DNA of 64,000 nucleotides from Phytophthora sp. 'mugwort' (GCA_033558025.1 JAUCEF010000004.1:1922001-1986000); one strand, 5' to 3'; counted from the first letter of the stretch, positions 33,341-46,754 are shown. Numbers and translations are program-made. Notes: generated from the letters alone by a model not told the origin.

Positions 33341-34620
33341 TGTTATATTGTGATCACCCGACCGATCAAGGATCGGATGGATATTCAGAATCGAGGTGAT
33401 GTAAGAGATCAGGACTGGCGAGCGATGACAGAATCGATCAGACTGGATCTAACCCCTTTTGACCTCGGACCCCGATCGTGCGGATCTGTGGTTCGCAGGT
33501 TGGCAGGTTGGGCTGATCCGGCGTCCACAGATCGGCCTACACCTCGCCGTCCGAGATCAAGCAGGTCGGATCGATCTTGCAGTGGAAACTGAGCCGATCG
33601 ATGATGTGATCTGGCAGATCGGGCCGATCCGGCGATCAAGGTTGGCAGATCGGGCCGATCTGGTGTTCAAGGTTCGGAGGATCAGGCTGATCCGGCGTCC
33701 ACAGTTCGGCCTACACCTCGCCGTCCGAGGATCGGGCAGATCGGATCGATTTTGCGGTCGAGATCGAGCGGATCGGGTCGATCGGTATTTGCCGATCGGC
33801 ACACAGGTTCCGACATCCTCGATCTGTCAGATCGACATATATGTTCGGACATACGCGATCGGCAGATCGGGCCAATCGATGTTGGCAGATTGAGATTCGA
33901 TCAGCAATCATCCTCGGGGATTTGCAAGCGTGAAGACGGTACGTGTTGAGTGGTTGAAGAAGGGCAAGGGTTCAGGAGATTCAGGTGGTACGAGATAGGG
34001 TTGCAACAATCAGACTCGAATTTACATTGGACTACTTAGGTGCTTTTAAGTGCCGCTGGAAGGGATCTACATTGGCCCTCCCAGGTATCAACTAGCCGAG
34101 GTAGCAGGTCAAGCGTCGTGTGAGAGGATCGGATCGGATATTGGCCGACCCTCCCCCACGCTAGCGAACTTCTGCTTAAGCTTGTACCTCGATCGATCGG
34201 CATTCAGTGCTTGGCCCACGATTGCTTCGACTCTCAACTCGCAAGATCCCGCTAAAGGAAGCGGCAAGCAACTCAAGGAAAGGAAAGAAACACCGCCACA
34301 CGACAACCTCGGCCTCGGATCAAGCCCAGGCCACCGATCGAAGATCGACCATCTCAGATCGGAACCAATAACAGCAGCAGAGCGAAAACTTCCGCACTGC
34401 TCCACGTCCCCACGTTCCGCCAGGACGTTCAACTATCTACATTGCTGCATCCTTCGGGGTCCCAAGAGAGCAGATACAGCCCACCGACGGGTATACAAGG
34501 TGAGACCATGTTCAGCTGATCACGGATCATCGGAGAACCCCCTCCGTTAGTCGGTGTCTGGGCGCAGTTGGTAAGCGGATCGGGTCTTAATCATATTTTG
34601 ACCGATCCCGCTACATCACA
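33341..34620 (+). repeat. Putative 5' LTR of gypsy 2
   Basis: It begins TGTTATATTGTGATC and ends GCTACATCACA, so it has TG...CA ends with related terminal sequence. It is followed one base later by TGGTGCGCGTGCCC, which starts with TGG as expected for a tRNA primer-binding site. The LTR is very rich in GATC and contains an internal duplication (units starting 33511 and 33685, offset 174 bp). The boundary is inferred because the 3' LTR is absent. Confidence 0.45.
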
Positions 34621-34749
34621 ATGGTGCGCGTGCCCGGATCTCTTGTGACTCAGGATTTCACCGTGAGTCCACAGAAGAAGATGTAAAAGTGAAGATTGAA
34701 CAAGGTGATCAAGCGTCGTCGGAGATCGGATCGACGACGACGCCGCTGA

Positions 34750-36830
34750 ATGAAGCGAGATCCGCAGATCGGCAGAGCCCTGGGAGGAGCTCTTTCGACA
34801 GAAGAGAGGCAGATCCGGATCTGGAAGAGAAGCCTCGAATTCCTCCCAGGTCCCTCGCGGACTCCCGCAGACCTCGATGCGAATCGAGATCTGCCAAGCG
34901 AGACAGGAAAGGCGAATTCTGAACCCTACTCGTTCGCTACTTCCGTAGCTACAAGTTCGGTGCCAAAGAAGAAGAAGAACAAGATTAAGAAGAAGAACAA
35001 GATTACGAAGAAGAAACTGAAGGCCCCGGAGTCAGAGACGGAAGATCAGACTCAGGTGTCCACAGCGATCTGGACTGAAGATGCCCTGGAGATCCTATAC
35101 CACTGGAAGACCCTGTGTCAGTTCGTAATCCACGATCCGGTAATGACGATCATGCAGGTGCGCCAGATTGGGGACTTGAAGGGCCCGATAGGGAGACCAC
35201 AAGAGCCGTCGAGCAAACTGGACGCTGTGAAGACACTGTTCCAGCTCATGAAGGAAGCCGGCCTGGTGGCAGGCGCTTTTGATGCCGACGATCCCTTCAA
35301 AACAGATCTAGATGTGATCCGATCAACGACTCAAGACGTGTTCGAGACGCTGAAGCCTCTAATCGGCGAATCCCTGCAGACCCAAGCTCTGCCGCGACCA
35401 AAGTCCGCCAGTCACGCCGGAGATCAGACTGGGTCGTCTCACTACGCATCGGTCACCTCGGAGCCGGATTCAGACAGCTGGATCGGCCCGCAACGGATGC
35501 AGTTAGGCCCCTCAGGCGCGGCCCTTCTGCGATCGCGCTTAAAGACGTCCGATCAGACGTCTCCCGCGACAGATCAGCGGAAGAAGCTGCCCCCGTCCGC
35601 GACCAAAGAGAAGGCCGCAGATCCGCCAGACGCGCCGAAGGGCCAGTTGGAATCGTATTTCCAAGCAGCCATGACCCGTTTTCTGGAGGAACAACGTCTG
35701 ATCACTGCACCCAAGACGTCAGTTCAGAAGGCCCATTTGGGATCACAAGACGTGGAAATCGAATCGGAAAAAGTAGGATCGCCGCGGCACCAGCCGTCTC
35801 TCGGTGAATGTGACCCAGATGATCTGGATATCCCAAGTGCAGGACGTGTGGCGGTCGTCACAGCCGCATCGGACCGGGAGGTGCCTCACTGATCCAATCG
35901 TCAGAATCTCAGCGGTCTCAGACTTAAAGAGTTTACCGGCAAGGATCAAAATGAAGATCGAGTCAGAGCGTGGGTCAGTAAGGTCAAATCGGCGTTCCTG
36001 CGAGATCGGGCTTTAGACGAAGAGAAATGTATGACCTTCGCCGATCTACTCGCAGGACCGGCCAAAAACTGGGACCGACAACTCAGCCGATCGACTCGAA
36101 ACAAGTGGAGTGATCTGCTTCGCAGCTTCCAGATGCAATACTGCGGTCTGGACGTCTCAGTTGCATGGCAGTACTACCATGCGCGTGAGCGATCGGAAGA
36201 GTCTCCTTTGGACTACTTTTACCGTTTGAACGTCGCAGGCCTGCGGGCGCGGTCGAAGATGAAGGATGGCGATCGAAAAGATCGTCGTGAACATGTCGAT
36301 CACTACATTGAGACTCTGGGAGATCCAGACTTGGCAGAACAGTTGACCTTGTTGCGTCTTTCAGATGCTGACGAGTCGGAAGAAGTCCTCCGCGCGAGAG
36401 AACGGTCCCAGAGCAGGCAGAAGCGGTCCGCCTTTGGATCAAAATACCGACAGAAGGCCCCGACATCGGCTGCCGCTGCTAAGCGGGCGGTCCGAGCCAT
36501 CCAGACTCCACTTCTGGAGTCAGGATCGGATACCAGTTCGGATAGATCGGACGGATCGGATTCGGAAGGTGGCCGCCGTCGAAACTTCTTCACCTCGACG
36601 GACAACTATCCGGCGCCTACTGAAGGCGAACCAAAACGCCCGATCGGCCTCCGCACGGACGAAACCCAGACGGAATCAACCTCTCATGAGCGTCGATCGC
36701 GACTACCCGTGGATGGATCGGATCGGAGTCGGTGATCCCACTGTGGGTCCCGGAAGCATACGGATCTCGGTTGTTGGCAACATCTGACGTGCCAGAAATG
36801 CGGCAAGGGCCATCAGGCAGATCACTGCCT
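34750..36830 (+). pseudogene. Gypsy 2 gag
   Basis: An N-terminal basic/Lys-rich and acidic region spans 34750-35892. A frame break follows, then the capsid-like retrotransposon gag domain (about 35900-36450: E-F-T-G-K-D-Q-N-E, T-F-A-D-L-L-A-G-P-A-K-N-W, Y-Y-H-A-R-E-R, P-L-D-Y-F-Y-R-L-N). A CCHC zinc knuckle (C-Q-K-C-G-K-G-H-Q-A-D-H-C) lies at 36790-36828 in another frame. Stops at 35890 and after 36733 show decay. Confidence 0.8.
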
Positions 36831-37218
36831 GTTCGATGCCGCGTATGTGGTGACTACACGACATGGCCAAGTGTCCCAGGAAGAGTTCTACAGCCAGATC
36901 CGCCAATGGTGCACCCGACCAAGTATGCAGGGATGTTACCTGTGATGGCAGAAAAGATGTTAAACTAGGACGCTCGCCGGGTTTGAATCCGGTACGAGCC
37001 GAGCGTTCTACGTATTGCATCTATGCATTTTTGGACAAGAAGTCGGTAGATGGAGTTAGCGAACAGCAACAAAATCTACGCGATAATACATGTGATCTAC
37101 CATAGGAATCCTATTGCTAAGATCTCGAACCTTCGTCATGTAGACGAATACCGTCGATCGGATGTCATGATGGCCTTAGATCTCCTTCCAGGACAATCTC
37201 GAGGGTATTAAAAACATC

Positions 37219-37539
37219 ATGCGCCGGGAAAGTGGTTTCGACAAACGAAAGCGAAGGCAAGATCAAAATGACAAGGCGATCTTACTCTTAGATACTGGTG
37301 CCGAGGTGTCCATTCTGCATACCGCCTTTGCTCGTAAGGTTGGGTGCTATATCGACATGAGTCAGAGCCAAGAGTGTGTGGGGATCGATGAAAATGTGTA
37401 TGTCACGAATGGAAAAACGCGGATCAAGATCACGTTAGCAGGATCACTGGTGTACTTTTTCGATATTTGGGTTGGAGATCTTGCTGGCCAAGACGCGATC
37501 CTGGGTATGGACTTTATTGTCCCTGCTGGATCAGGCTAG
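37219..37539 (+). pseudogene. Gypsy 2 aspartic protease domain
   Basis: Retropepsin-like: the catalytic D-T-G-A lies at 37291-37302 in L-L-L-D-T-G-A-E-V-S-I-L, and the matching downstream motif I-L-G-M-D-F-I is near 37500. The domain processes gag-pol in active elements. The frame ends at 37539 in a stop, so here it is separated from RT by about 1 kb of broken coding sequence (37540-38640). Confidence 0.82.
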
Positions 37540-38639
37540 ATCTGGCCGATGGGTCAAATTGTCTGCCGGACGAGATCCGGATTCAACTCAGTGGACGCCG
37601 GCAGCTATACAATGACAAGGCGAAGGTCGTAACGTTAGATCAGCATCTCCAGGTTGAGGTTGGGGGATCAATCAAGTTGCCGCTCCGGTTACGGCATCCG
37701 CAGATCGCGAGAAACTATGGGTTACGCGCGGAGATCGACGGTTGCCGACAGTGACAACGGGGCCAGGGAAAGCACAGTATCTGTTGTTGACGAATATCAG
37801 CGACAGTCGACTGATCCTACAAGGTGATGTACGGATTGCGATGTGGCTAGCAGGGGATCGCATTCCCCGCTTGCCAGGTTTCGTGTCGATCGGATTGCGT
37901 TGATATACGGAGTGCAGAATCTAGCGTTCCAAGCGACGACGGAAGCACTTCCTCCGGAAATGGATGGATCGGACCCTGGACCCGCTGTAGAACGCCCAGC
38001 CTATGTCACGCCACGTGCAATACTACCGATTTTCGGTAACGAGGCTGCCATGGCTACACTGTCTACCGTAGCTAGCCGATTTGGCGTGACAACCCCGATC
38101 CCGCAAGAGGAGAGAAGGATGCATCGAGATCACCGCGTGTGACGTCGCTCAAGGTGGAAGGTGGTAAGGAGGAGCCCGATCCAGCTACGGCGGTCGCCCA
38201 AACTGACACCCCGACTGTAAGTCAGGCTGACAAGGTCACGATGGCGGCAGATCACGAAGGACACATCGAGCCGCGGTCGGGTCTTCGAACGCCCGATTTA
38301 CCGGTCGACGTGGATCAGATATCGCCCGAGAATGTTGCGGAGGGCGAGAAGGTACAACACGGAGTTAGATCATCGGACATGCCTGAAGATCGGACACGTA
38401 ATCACGTAGATCGACCCAGTCTGACTAATTCCGATCGCCATGAAGATGATGACCCGAATGGAAACGATTTGAGCTACCATCATGAAGGAGGGGAGATGAA
38501 GGCGGAAGACGTGGACAGAGAGTTAGCGGTGTTGCCCGAAGTCAAGATTGCTACGACGGAAGAAGTGACGATCGAGGATATTCAAGTGGGAGACCCAACA
38601 GATAACACTCCCTGAAGAGATCGATTGACTTCGACAGAT

Positions 38640-40510
38640 GATCTGGAAGAGACGACACATCCTGATCGGCAAAGGCAACGCGCTGCCTCCGGCCGCAAGG
38701 GGCGTTGTATGCGATATCGATGTAGAAGGTGCAAAACCCGTGGCGCAGCGAGTACGGAAGGTTGGGGGCGCCGCGTTTCAGGGAGAAGGTATCGGATCTA
38801 ATCAAGGGACTGTTAGCAGCCTAGATCATTCAACATTCGATTTCTCCATGGGCATCTCCGATCGTGTATCATCATTAAGAAGAACGGAGTGGATATACGG
38901 CTGTGTATCGACTACCGGTTGGTGAACGATCTGACACGACTAATGGTCTACCCGATGCCACTGATTAACGGTCGGTTGGAAGATCTGGACAAAGTGCTAT
39001 GGTATTGTTCATTAAACATGGCGTGTTGGTTTTGGGTGGTCCCGATGACCGATCGAGCTCGCGCGATCTCGGCCTTCACCAACCCTTTCGGGTTACTCGA
39101 GTGGAATAGGATGCCATTCGGACTCAAGAACGCGGCGCAGATTTATCAACGGCTGGTGTACAACGTCTTGTATGGATTCATGAAGATCTCGAAATCCGAA
39201 CCTACGTGGCGACGCACGGATGTGTTTGACGCAGGAGAACCCGAAGATCCCGGCAAACCTTCAGTTTTAAGACGTAGATCATATATCGACGACATCCTAA
39301 TCACTGCCGGAACTTGGGATCAACTATGCGATCGGATGGAACGCCTATTGGATGCCTGTGACAGATGGAACTTGTGGATCAGTGTCGTCAAGAGTTTCTG
39401 GAGACTAAGGAAAGTGGATTACCTTGGGCATCAAATGTCGATCGAAGGCCTGGAGGCACATCCGAAGGACGTAAAGGGCTAACCGACTTGCCTTTCCCGG
39501 AATCGCTCAGATCGATGCAATCGTTCCTAGGCAGTTTGAATTATTATAGCCGATTCATTGAAGACTACGCAATTTATGCAGCAGTCTTGTATGAGCTGCG
39601 TGAAATGGATTCTAACGAGCTGAGGAAGCGTCAAGATGTCCGTCATACTCTTGGTGAAATTTCCCCCAATCTCGATTTGGACGTTCCAGATCCAGACAGA
39701 TCCGGGTATCCTCTACCCGTTCAACCCAAAGACAGTCCTGAGTGCAGCAGACGAGAAGTGGATTCGGGCATCCAGATCTTTTAACAAACTGAAAGAGAAG
39801 ATCGCCGCTACTCCGATCTTCGTCATTTCGATCCAGATCGTCAACCTGTGGTAGTTGTTTATGCCAGTGAGTGGGCGATCTTGGCCGCTCTGATGCAAGA
39901 GCACGATCGCGTGTACCACCCAACTATGTTCGCGAGTCGTACGTTGAAGTCGAATGAGCTCAACTACAACTTGGTAGAGAATGAAGTGTTGGCCTTGTTG
40001 CGGATCTTGGGTCTGAACTACAACATGTTGGTTGGACGACAGATCCGGATCCTGACCAGACACTCGACGCTGGCATGGCTCTTCAGATCGCCTGGTCTCC
40101 AGGGACGATTAGGTCAATGGGCTGCACTCCTGTCGCTATTGACGCTCGAGACCGAGAAGTGTACCAAGGGAGAAGATGAGATCTTGGGTAGGATCGCCGT
40201 CAGCATTACACCTCGGCCCAAGCTGGACGAGGCTTTGATCGCGATCACACCTAGGAAAGAGCCACGTCGTCAGATCCAAGCACCAATCCCAGTAATAGGC
40301 GCGGATGAGGAGCTGTTTGTGGTGAGTCTTGATGGATCTGCACGAGTAAAACGAGGTGGCGGAGCCTATAGTGCGATTTTGTGGAAGTTACCTGAGTAGA
40401 CGGTTTTGAAGGCCCGATCCGGTTATGCCACGGATCTGACTGTGAACGAGGCAGACTATAATGGACTCCTGCTATGTTTTGACTTCAAATCATTCTACGA
40501 CATCTACGGG
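38640..40510 (+). pseudogene. Gypsy 2 reverse transcriptase and RNase H domains
   Basis: RT: C-I-D-Y-R-L-V-N near 38910, W-N-R-M-P-F-G-L-K-N-A near 39110, the catalytic Y-I-D-D at 39282-39293 and L-G-H-Q-M near 39425. A linker of about 35 residues sits between the palm motifs, as in many oomycete gypsy elements. The connection and RNase H follow (S-F-L-G-S-L-N-Y-Y-S-R-F near 39525; S-R-T-L-K-S-N-E-L-N-Y near 39940; T-R-H-S-T-L-A-W-L near 40060). A second RNase H-like start (V-S-L-D-G-S-A-R-V-K-R-G-G-G-A-Y, then N-E-A-D-Y-N-G-L-L-L) lies at 40320-40480 and is cut short. Frame breaks near 39480 and 39780. Confidence 0.8.
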
Positions 40511-43500
40511 CGCTTGTCTGGTCACGCAACGGCCATACTTCCGCAATCAGCGCCTGCGACGCTGAACTGGGCGCAGCTGTCGAAGCGTACCTCTTGTGTG
40601 TACGTGTTGGACAATGCTAGCAGAGTTGTTGGCAGACAGCTCGTGCCGCTTGTAATAGTCGACCGCAGTTGTGCCATTCGTAGCATGCTTTCGTCATCAT
40701 TCGTACGAGTTCCGCATGTCCGTGGTTGTCCTACTTCACGTACTTATACACTTTCCGCGGCTTTTTTGCGTTTCTCCCTCTTGGTTCCGAACACGTGGCT
40801 CTAGGCTTCTCCTGATTCGGCAGTCGCTGCTTCTGCTGCAGTCGCCATACCCGGCGCGCTGCCTGGTACTGTTTCGACGCTTTGACCACTTGGCGTCGTA
40901 CAGACCGCATGTTTGCTAGCGTTCCTGCTCCGATAATGCATCTGGTACGGCTTCTTCGAACTGTTGCAGGTAGCTTAGCCATTCTTCGTCTGTCTTCGGG
41001 ACTATCTGCGATAGCTGGGTCCGCAGTAGGATCTACTTCCTTCGGCTTCCTCAAGTCCGCAGCGATCTTGTGAACGTGACGTCCAGTGCGTCGGATAGCC
41101 GCTACTGCAATGGCCATTTCCTTCCGCCTCCTACGTGGAGATATGCCCGATATGCCTTGTAGTATGTTGAGCTTCCGCTGGACCGCAACTCGTAGTACCT
41201 TTAGCACGTTCCTGTTCCTGTTTCCGGAACTCGTTTACCAATATCTGGCGCACTGCAGCTATCTCCACTTCTCTTCGTCTCTGTCTTCGTCGAGCCGCCT
41301 GTGTACTGCCTCCACTCAGCAATAAGGTAGCCTCTGCCCCCCCCCCCCCCCCCCCGGCGGCAGCGTCCTTATCTCGTTCGCGTCTGCCGCGGTGTGCGTG
41401 CCTGTTCAGCGTGCTTGTGTGTCCTGGCTGAAGTATCCAAATCCGCGTGCGTGTCCGCTTCCTTACTGCCACTCTTTTCTTCCCCTGGGTTGGAGCACGG
41501 TTCAAAACGGCTCCCGCACTCTTCTCCTTGGTTGGAGTACGCGTTGCGGCTGGTGGCGACGATCGTTGATCCGTCGTCTTGCGAACTGCTGCGTCTAGCC
41601 GGACCTGACGTTGCTCAGTCTTCCTCATCCTTCTTGCAGTTCGTCGGCCTTTCCTCTTTCGTTCCTTGGGGTGTGGTCCTATACCCGACACTGGAGTCCC
41701 CACCTCTACTGTCGCGACTCGTTTCCCGGTAGCGGCATCACGGTTGTCGCACCCTGTGTCGACTGCGTAGTTGTTGCAACTGCTGACGGCGTCGGTGTTG
41801 GTGCCATTGCAAACATCGTCTGCCTCGTGCTGGACACTCACGCCACCAATGACCAGTCTGGCCGCAATACTTGCAGGTCGATTCTGCCTTATCTACATAA
41901 TGGGTCGGGAGTCCGGGGGTCCGTAATTCCCGACTCCCGTACGGCCTCCTCGCCCTTGTCCGCGTCCTCTGCCGCCTCCATAATTGTTGACGTACCCAGC
42001 GTGGTAGCTGCTACTGCTATTACCTCCGTCGGCACCAGTCCAGGCGTCCTCGTGACGGTTACCGTTGTTCGGACGCTGGTTGCCCTCAGGTTTGACAATC
42101 CGGTTGATGGCGGTGATGACATCACCGTCATGTACTCCTGTCCTGACTTCCGCGTTCGTGCTGCTCTTGTCTTAGTTATTGCCGGCTTGATATTCTGGCC
42201 GCCGCACTGGCCGTGTGTCTCGCCCCCACCAATAATGACAATGCAGTCAAGAAAAAGGGGTCATTCTTCAAATTTTTGGCCACTCCATTGACCGGTTTCC
42301 CTTTTGTGTCGAAGGTGGGTGGAGAGTCAGCATCTCCTCCCAGCCGTAGACCGAGCTCTGCCCAATCGATCTTGTCCGCCACCTCGGTTTTTACTTTTCT
42401 TGCTTTTGGGGGTCGTTTTGCATTCGTCGTCGCCGGGCTCACGGTAATACCGTCTGGCGACACGCCAGTCGGTTACCTTGAAGCCTTCCCCGAACTCCTC
42501 GAAGCTGTCTTCGGTGAAGTGCACTGTGTCTTCCAGCGTCTGCGGCTTCGACGCGCGTACTTGGCTGGCAGTCTGCTATTGACGAAGGCGCCGATATACG
42601 AGAACGAGTCCAGTCCCATGCCAAACCCAATATTCTGGAGGCTATTGGCATAATCACTCAAGCGTTCGCCCGGCTGTTGTACTCGAGCGGCTAGTCGTTG
42701 CTGTATCTGGAAGATGTCATCTCTGTGCCCGTACTTCTTCTTCAAGGCCTGGATCAGGTACGATACGTTCCTGTCCTCTGGCTGCATATTTTCCGATAGC
42801 TTCAGCAGCCATTTGCTTGCTCCCTCTTTCAGATGTTCGGTAACATCCGAGTAAGGCTCGCGCGCCGACCATGTTTCACCGCCCAGATCCTCTGTCGTAG
42901 CACAGCTTGGGGAATCGAGGCCAACCGAGCTTCGATGGACTAGCCGGATGTTCCTTTGAATGGCCCAAATTTCAACTTCTTCATCTTGTGGTGCCGTGGT
43001 TGGTCGCTCGCCGGTGTAGTCACGTACACGGGTACTGGCTGAGCTGGTGATGGATACAGAACCGCTTTATCATGGCTTCCTGCTGCTTTGCTGTTAACGC
43101 GTGCCACCAGTCCATCTCTTCTAGCTCATCGCGGGGCTGTTGTCGCGCCCATGCTTGGAGCTGCGGTTCTGCGCGTGGCTGATACCTCTGCTGCTGTTCC
43201 ACCCGCATCTGCTCTTGCTGCTGGTCACTACTCGCCTGCTGTGGCCCTGTCGGTGGCTGAGGTGGTCCTGCTGGCAGTTTCGGCGGTTGATTCCCTCCCT
43301 CGGATGGTTGGTCTGCCTGCCCTGGTCGGTCATCTTCTTCGCTGCTCGAATGATAACCGGCATGGGCTCCGCTGGGACTCGCTAATGTCACGCCGCTGCT
43401 GAGGACTACCGTTCCGCCATCGCCGTCGCCATCGTCTTGGTTATCTGTATTGCTACTCAATCGGATCCGTGTCCGGGACACCCGTCGTCGCTTTGGTGCC

Positions 43501-43574
43501 GGCGGCATGTGGCTAGTTGGCGTTCCAACGGTAAGTGCTGCCTGCGCGCCCTCCATTCGTCGGCGTACTGGATT
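40511..43574 (-). mobile_element. Gypsy gag fragment in inverted orientation (element 3)
   Basis: Read on the minus strand: a Gln-rich N-terminal region (43556-43020, ending in H-H-Q-L-S-Q-Y-P), a retrotransposon gag capsid domain (42787-42520: G-H-R-D-D-I-F-Q-I-Q-Q-R-L ... G-E-R-L-S-D-Y-A) and a CCHC zinc knuckle C-K-Y-C-G-Q-T-G-H-W-W-R-E-C at 41875-41834. A long Arg/Lys-rich tail follows with a run of 19 C on the plus strand (41337-41355). Frames are broken many times. No RT is attached; it is cut by gypsy 2 on one side and by a copia fragment on the other. Confidence 0.7.
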
Positions 43575-44070
43575 TTAAGCCACTAACTGCTCTCGTAGCC
43601 CCATCATGTACAGCGTGTGGTTTCTAGGTCTGCCTCCTGGTCGACACGATGCCCCTTCCAGTTTCTGGTGCACGGCTCGTTCCGTGTACAGCTTGGTTGT
43701 CACGTTCTCGTTACCCTCGAGGCGTCTGGCAAGGTAGTCCCACATCTCGGAGCCATAGTCATATACCATGACTTGCCTCGCGAGCGTGCACGATGGCGAA
43801 GTGGCTATCAGCTTGGCCAGGTATTCATCTTGGCGCTGGAATCGTATTTCCTCCTCTTGGCCAACCGTCACGTACAACACGCTACCATCGCAGATATCGT
43901 CCAGCCTCCATTCATCGTCTCTCACGTTCATACACGCGAGGTAACGATCTTGTACAGCGGCCTGTCCCTACCGTTCCAGTTGACCGGTCGGCCATCCTTG
44001 TTCCATTCCACGTCTGCTTTCTTCGACGAGGAATCCATATTTGAGCCGTCCTTCTTTGCTCTCATAACCC
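43575..44070 (-). pseudogene. Ty1/copia gag fragment
   Basis: Minus-strand pieces resemble copia Gag (UBN2-like). Near 43990 W-N-G-R-D-R-P-L-Y-K starts the domain. 43931-43575 carries the helical middle (Y-D-Y-G-S-E-M-W-D-Y-L-A-R-R-L-E-G-N-E-N and Y-M-M-G-L-R-E-Q-L). A frameshift separates the two. It ends at 43575 against the gypsy gag fragment. Confidence 0.65.
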
Positions 44071-44185
44071 TGTTACGCAGACAGGAAGGATACACGACAA
44101 CAGGAAGCAAATAGACGCTTGTTTCTCCTTGTTAACACCTCTTTTCGACTGCGCTTCTTCTCTCGGGTCCGCTCTGCTCCCAACA
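44071..44185 (-). repeat. Putative short copia LTR (115 bp)
   Basis: On the minus strand it starts TGTTGGGAGCAGAGC and ends CTGCGTAACA. GGGTTATGAGAGC follows, which resembles the half-tRNA(Met) primer site used by copia elements (a one- or two-base variant of TTATCAGAGC). Position and orientation fit the copia gag that follows it. Only one LTR is present, so this is inference. Confidence 0.45.
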
Positions 44186-44523
44186 GTGCAAAAGACAAAC
44201 TGAGGATTATTTTTGCCTGCTGTGTTTCCTGCTGCTCACTGTGCTTGGCTTTCGGACCTCGTCCCAACTGCGACGCCGCGTTGGACGGACCAATCTGCAC
44301 CCACGGTGATGTCCGCATCAGCAGGATGTACAACCAGCATTTTAACAAGGGCGACCTGCCTCTGAAGCAGCGATAGGAGCGAGTGTTTGTTAATTGCACT
44401 GAAGCATCATGAAAGCACAAACACGACAAGTGGACACCAGAAGCATGTTTTTAGTATAATAGCGCATTGGTTTTCAAGGTTTATCTTCAGCTTTGTCTTT
44501 ATCGCATCAGATAATAGCACCAA
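44186..44523. other. Intergenic/relic between copia LTR and gene B pseudogene
   Basis: About 340 bp with no clear gene. It is GC-rich near the LTR and AT-rich near 44450-44510. It may be further retroelement flank. Confidence 0.5.
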
Positions 44524-44790
44524 TTAGGGCTTCAGCAGTAGTAGAGACCGCTGAAATGAATGCCCAGACCATACTCGCCGCCAAACAAGTTCCAGCAACC
44601 CAACCCATACGCCCAGCCAGGGTAGCCGCCGTGCAGAAATCGCGGATATGCTCACGGCAATTCCAGCGGCGAACGCGTACACTTGAACCTGTTCGAGAGC
44701 TTCGGTCGGAGTTGTGACGACAGGTTCGGCAGCAGTCGCGACAGCACCGAGAATGCCCATCATGGCGACGAGGAAGACGCTGAACTTCAT
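44524..44790 (-). pseudogene. Gene B family pseudogene (internal deletion and frameshift)
   Basis: It begins M-K-F-S-V-F-L-V-A-M-M-G-I-L-G-A-V and E-P-V-V-T-T-P-T-E-A-L-E-Q-V-Q, clearly gene B. After about 40 codons it loses the middle and the G-L-G-G-W region. It then reads the gene B tail in the wrong frame (A-R-R-L-P-W-L-G-V), as expected after a deletion that is not a multiple of three. The gene B 3' end is still recognisable at DNA level near 44540-44640. It is far more diverged than array copies, so older. Confidence 0.82.
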
Positions 44791-45325
44791 GATTGTGATG
44801 GTGGTTGGTTCACTTAGCCGAAGGTTGGTAGTTGACTTACTGTGTCGGAGGCAAATCGCGTTGTGACTGAAGCAAACAACTTGATTGCGTCTTCTTCGCG
44901 ACGAGCTGCGTTGGTCTCACTTTATCAAAAGAAACTCCAGGTACTTGCTTCAGCATTTCTCCGAATAAGACCACTCGGGGTAGCATCAAGTCGTGGACCC
45001 GTCAATCTACATACTCTGTAGTCCTATATAGTGTCGGCCACATCCTCTTTTTTATCAGCTAGCGTTCGGCAACTAATACACGTTTATCCCCAGTTACAAG
45101 AAATGAAAAAGATATACCAGTGAACAAGAAGAGCGTATCAAGGAATTCCAAACGCAGTGCGCTCGCTTGGAAAGAGATGAATACGCAAAGCTAGCCCATG
45201 AAATAGCAGCCTTCAACGAAAGCGATCGAAAGACCCAAGTCCAAATCCGTAACCGGAGAAGCGACTTATACGCCAGTGGCAGTAGGATCTCCCCCCTTAT
45301 CAACATCCTCACGACGCAGATGAAT
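44791..45325. other. Intergenic between gene B pseudogene and MetAP2
   Basis: Contains the degenerate upstream region of the gene B pseudogene and the 3' flank of MetAP2. No additional gene was recognised. Confidence 0.5.

Positions 45326-46754
<1,429 letters not shown>

Larger units (their letters stand above)
33341..40510 (+). mobile_element. Ty3/gypsy element 2, 5' LTR to RNase H, 3' truncated
   Basis: The order is putative LTR (33341-34620), gag (about 34750-36830), protease (about 37219-37539), RT (about 38640-39480) and RNase H domains (about 39780-40510), all on the plus strand. GATC tetranucleotides are strikingly dense throughout. Frames are broken in several places, so the element is inactive. 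It ends near 40510, where an oppositely oriented gypsy gag fragment begins; no integrase or 3' LTR is present. Confidence 0.82.

Noticed and set aside
33129..33353. 74 aa frame just before the gypsy LTR
   Set aside because: No homology recognised and flanked by retroelement debris; not supportable as a gene.
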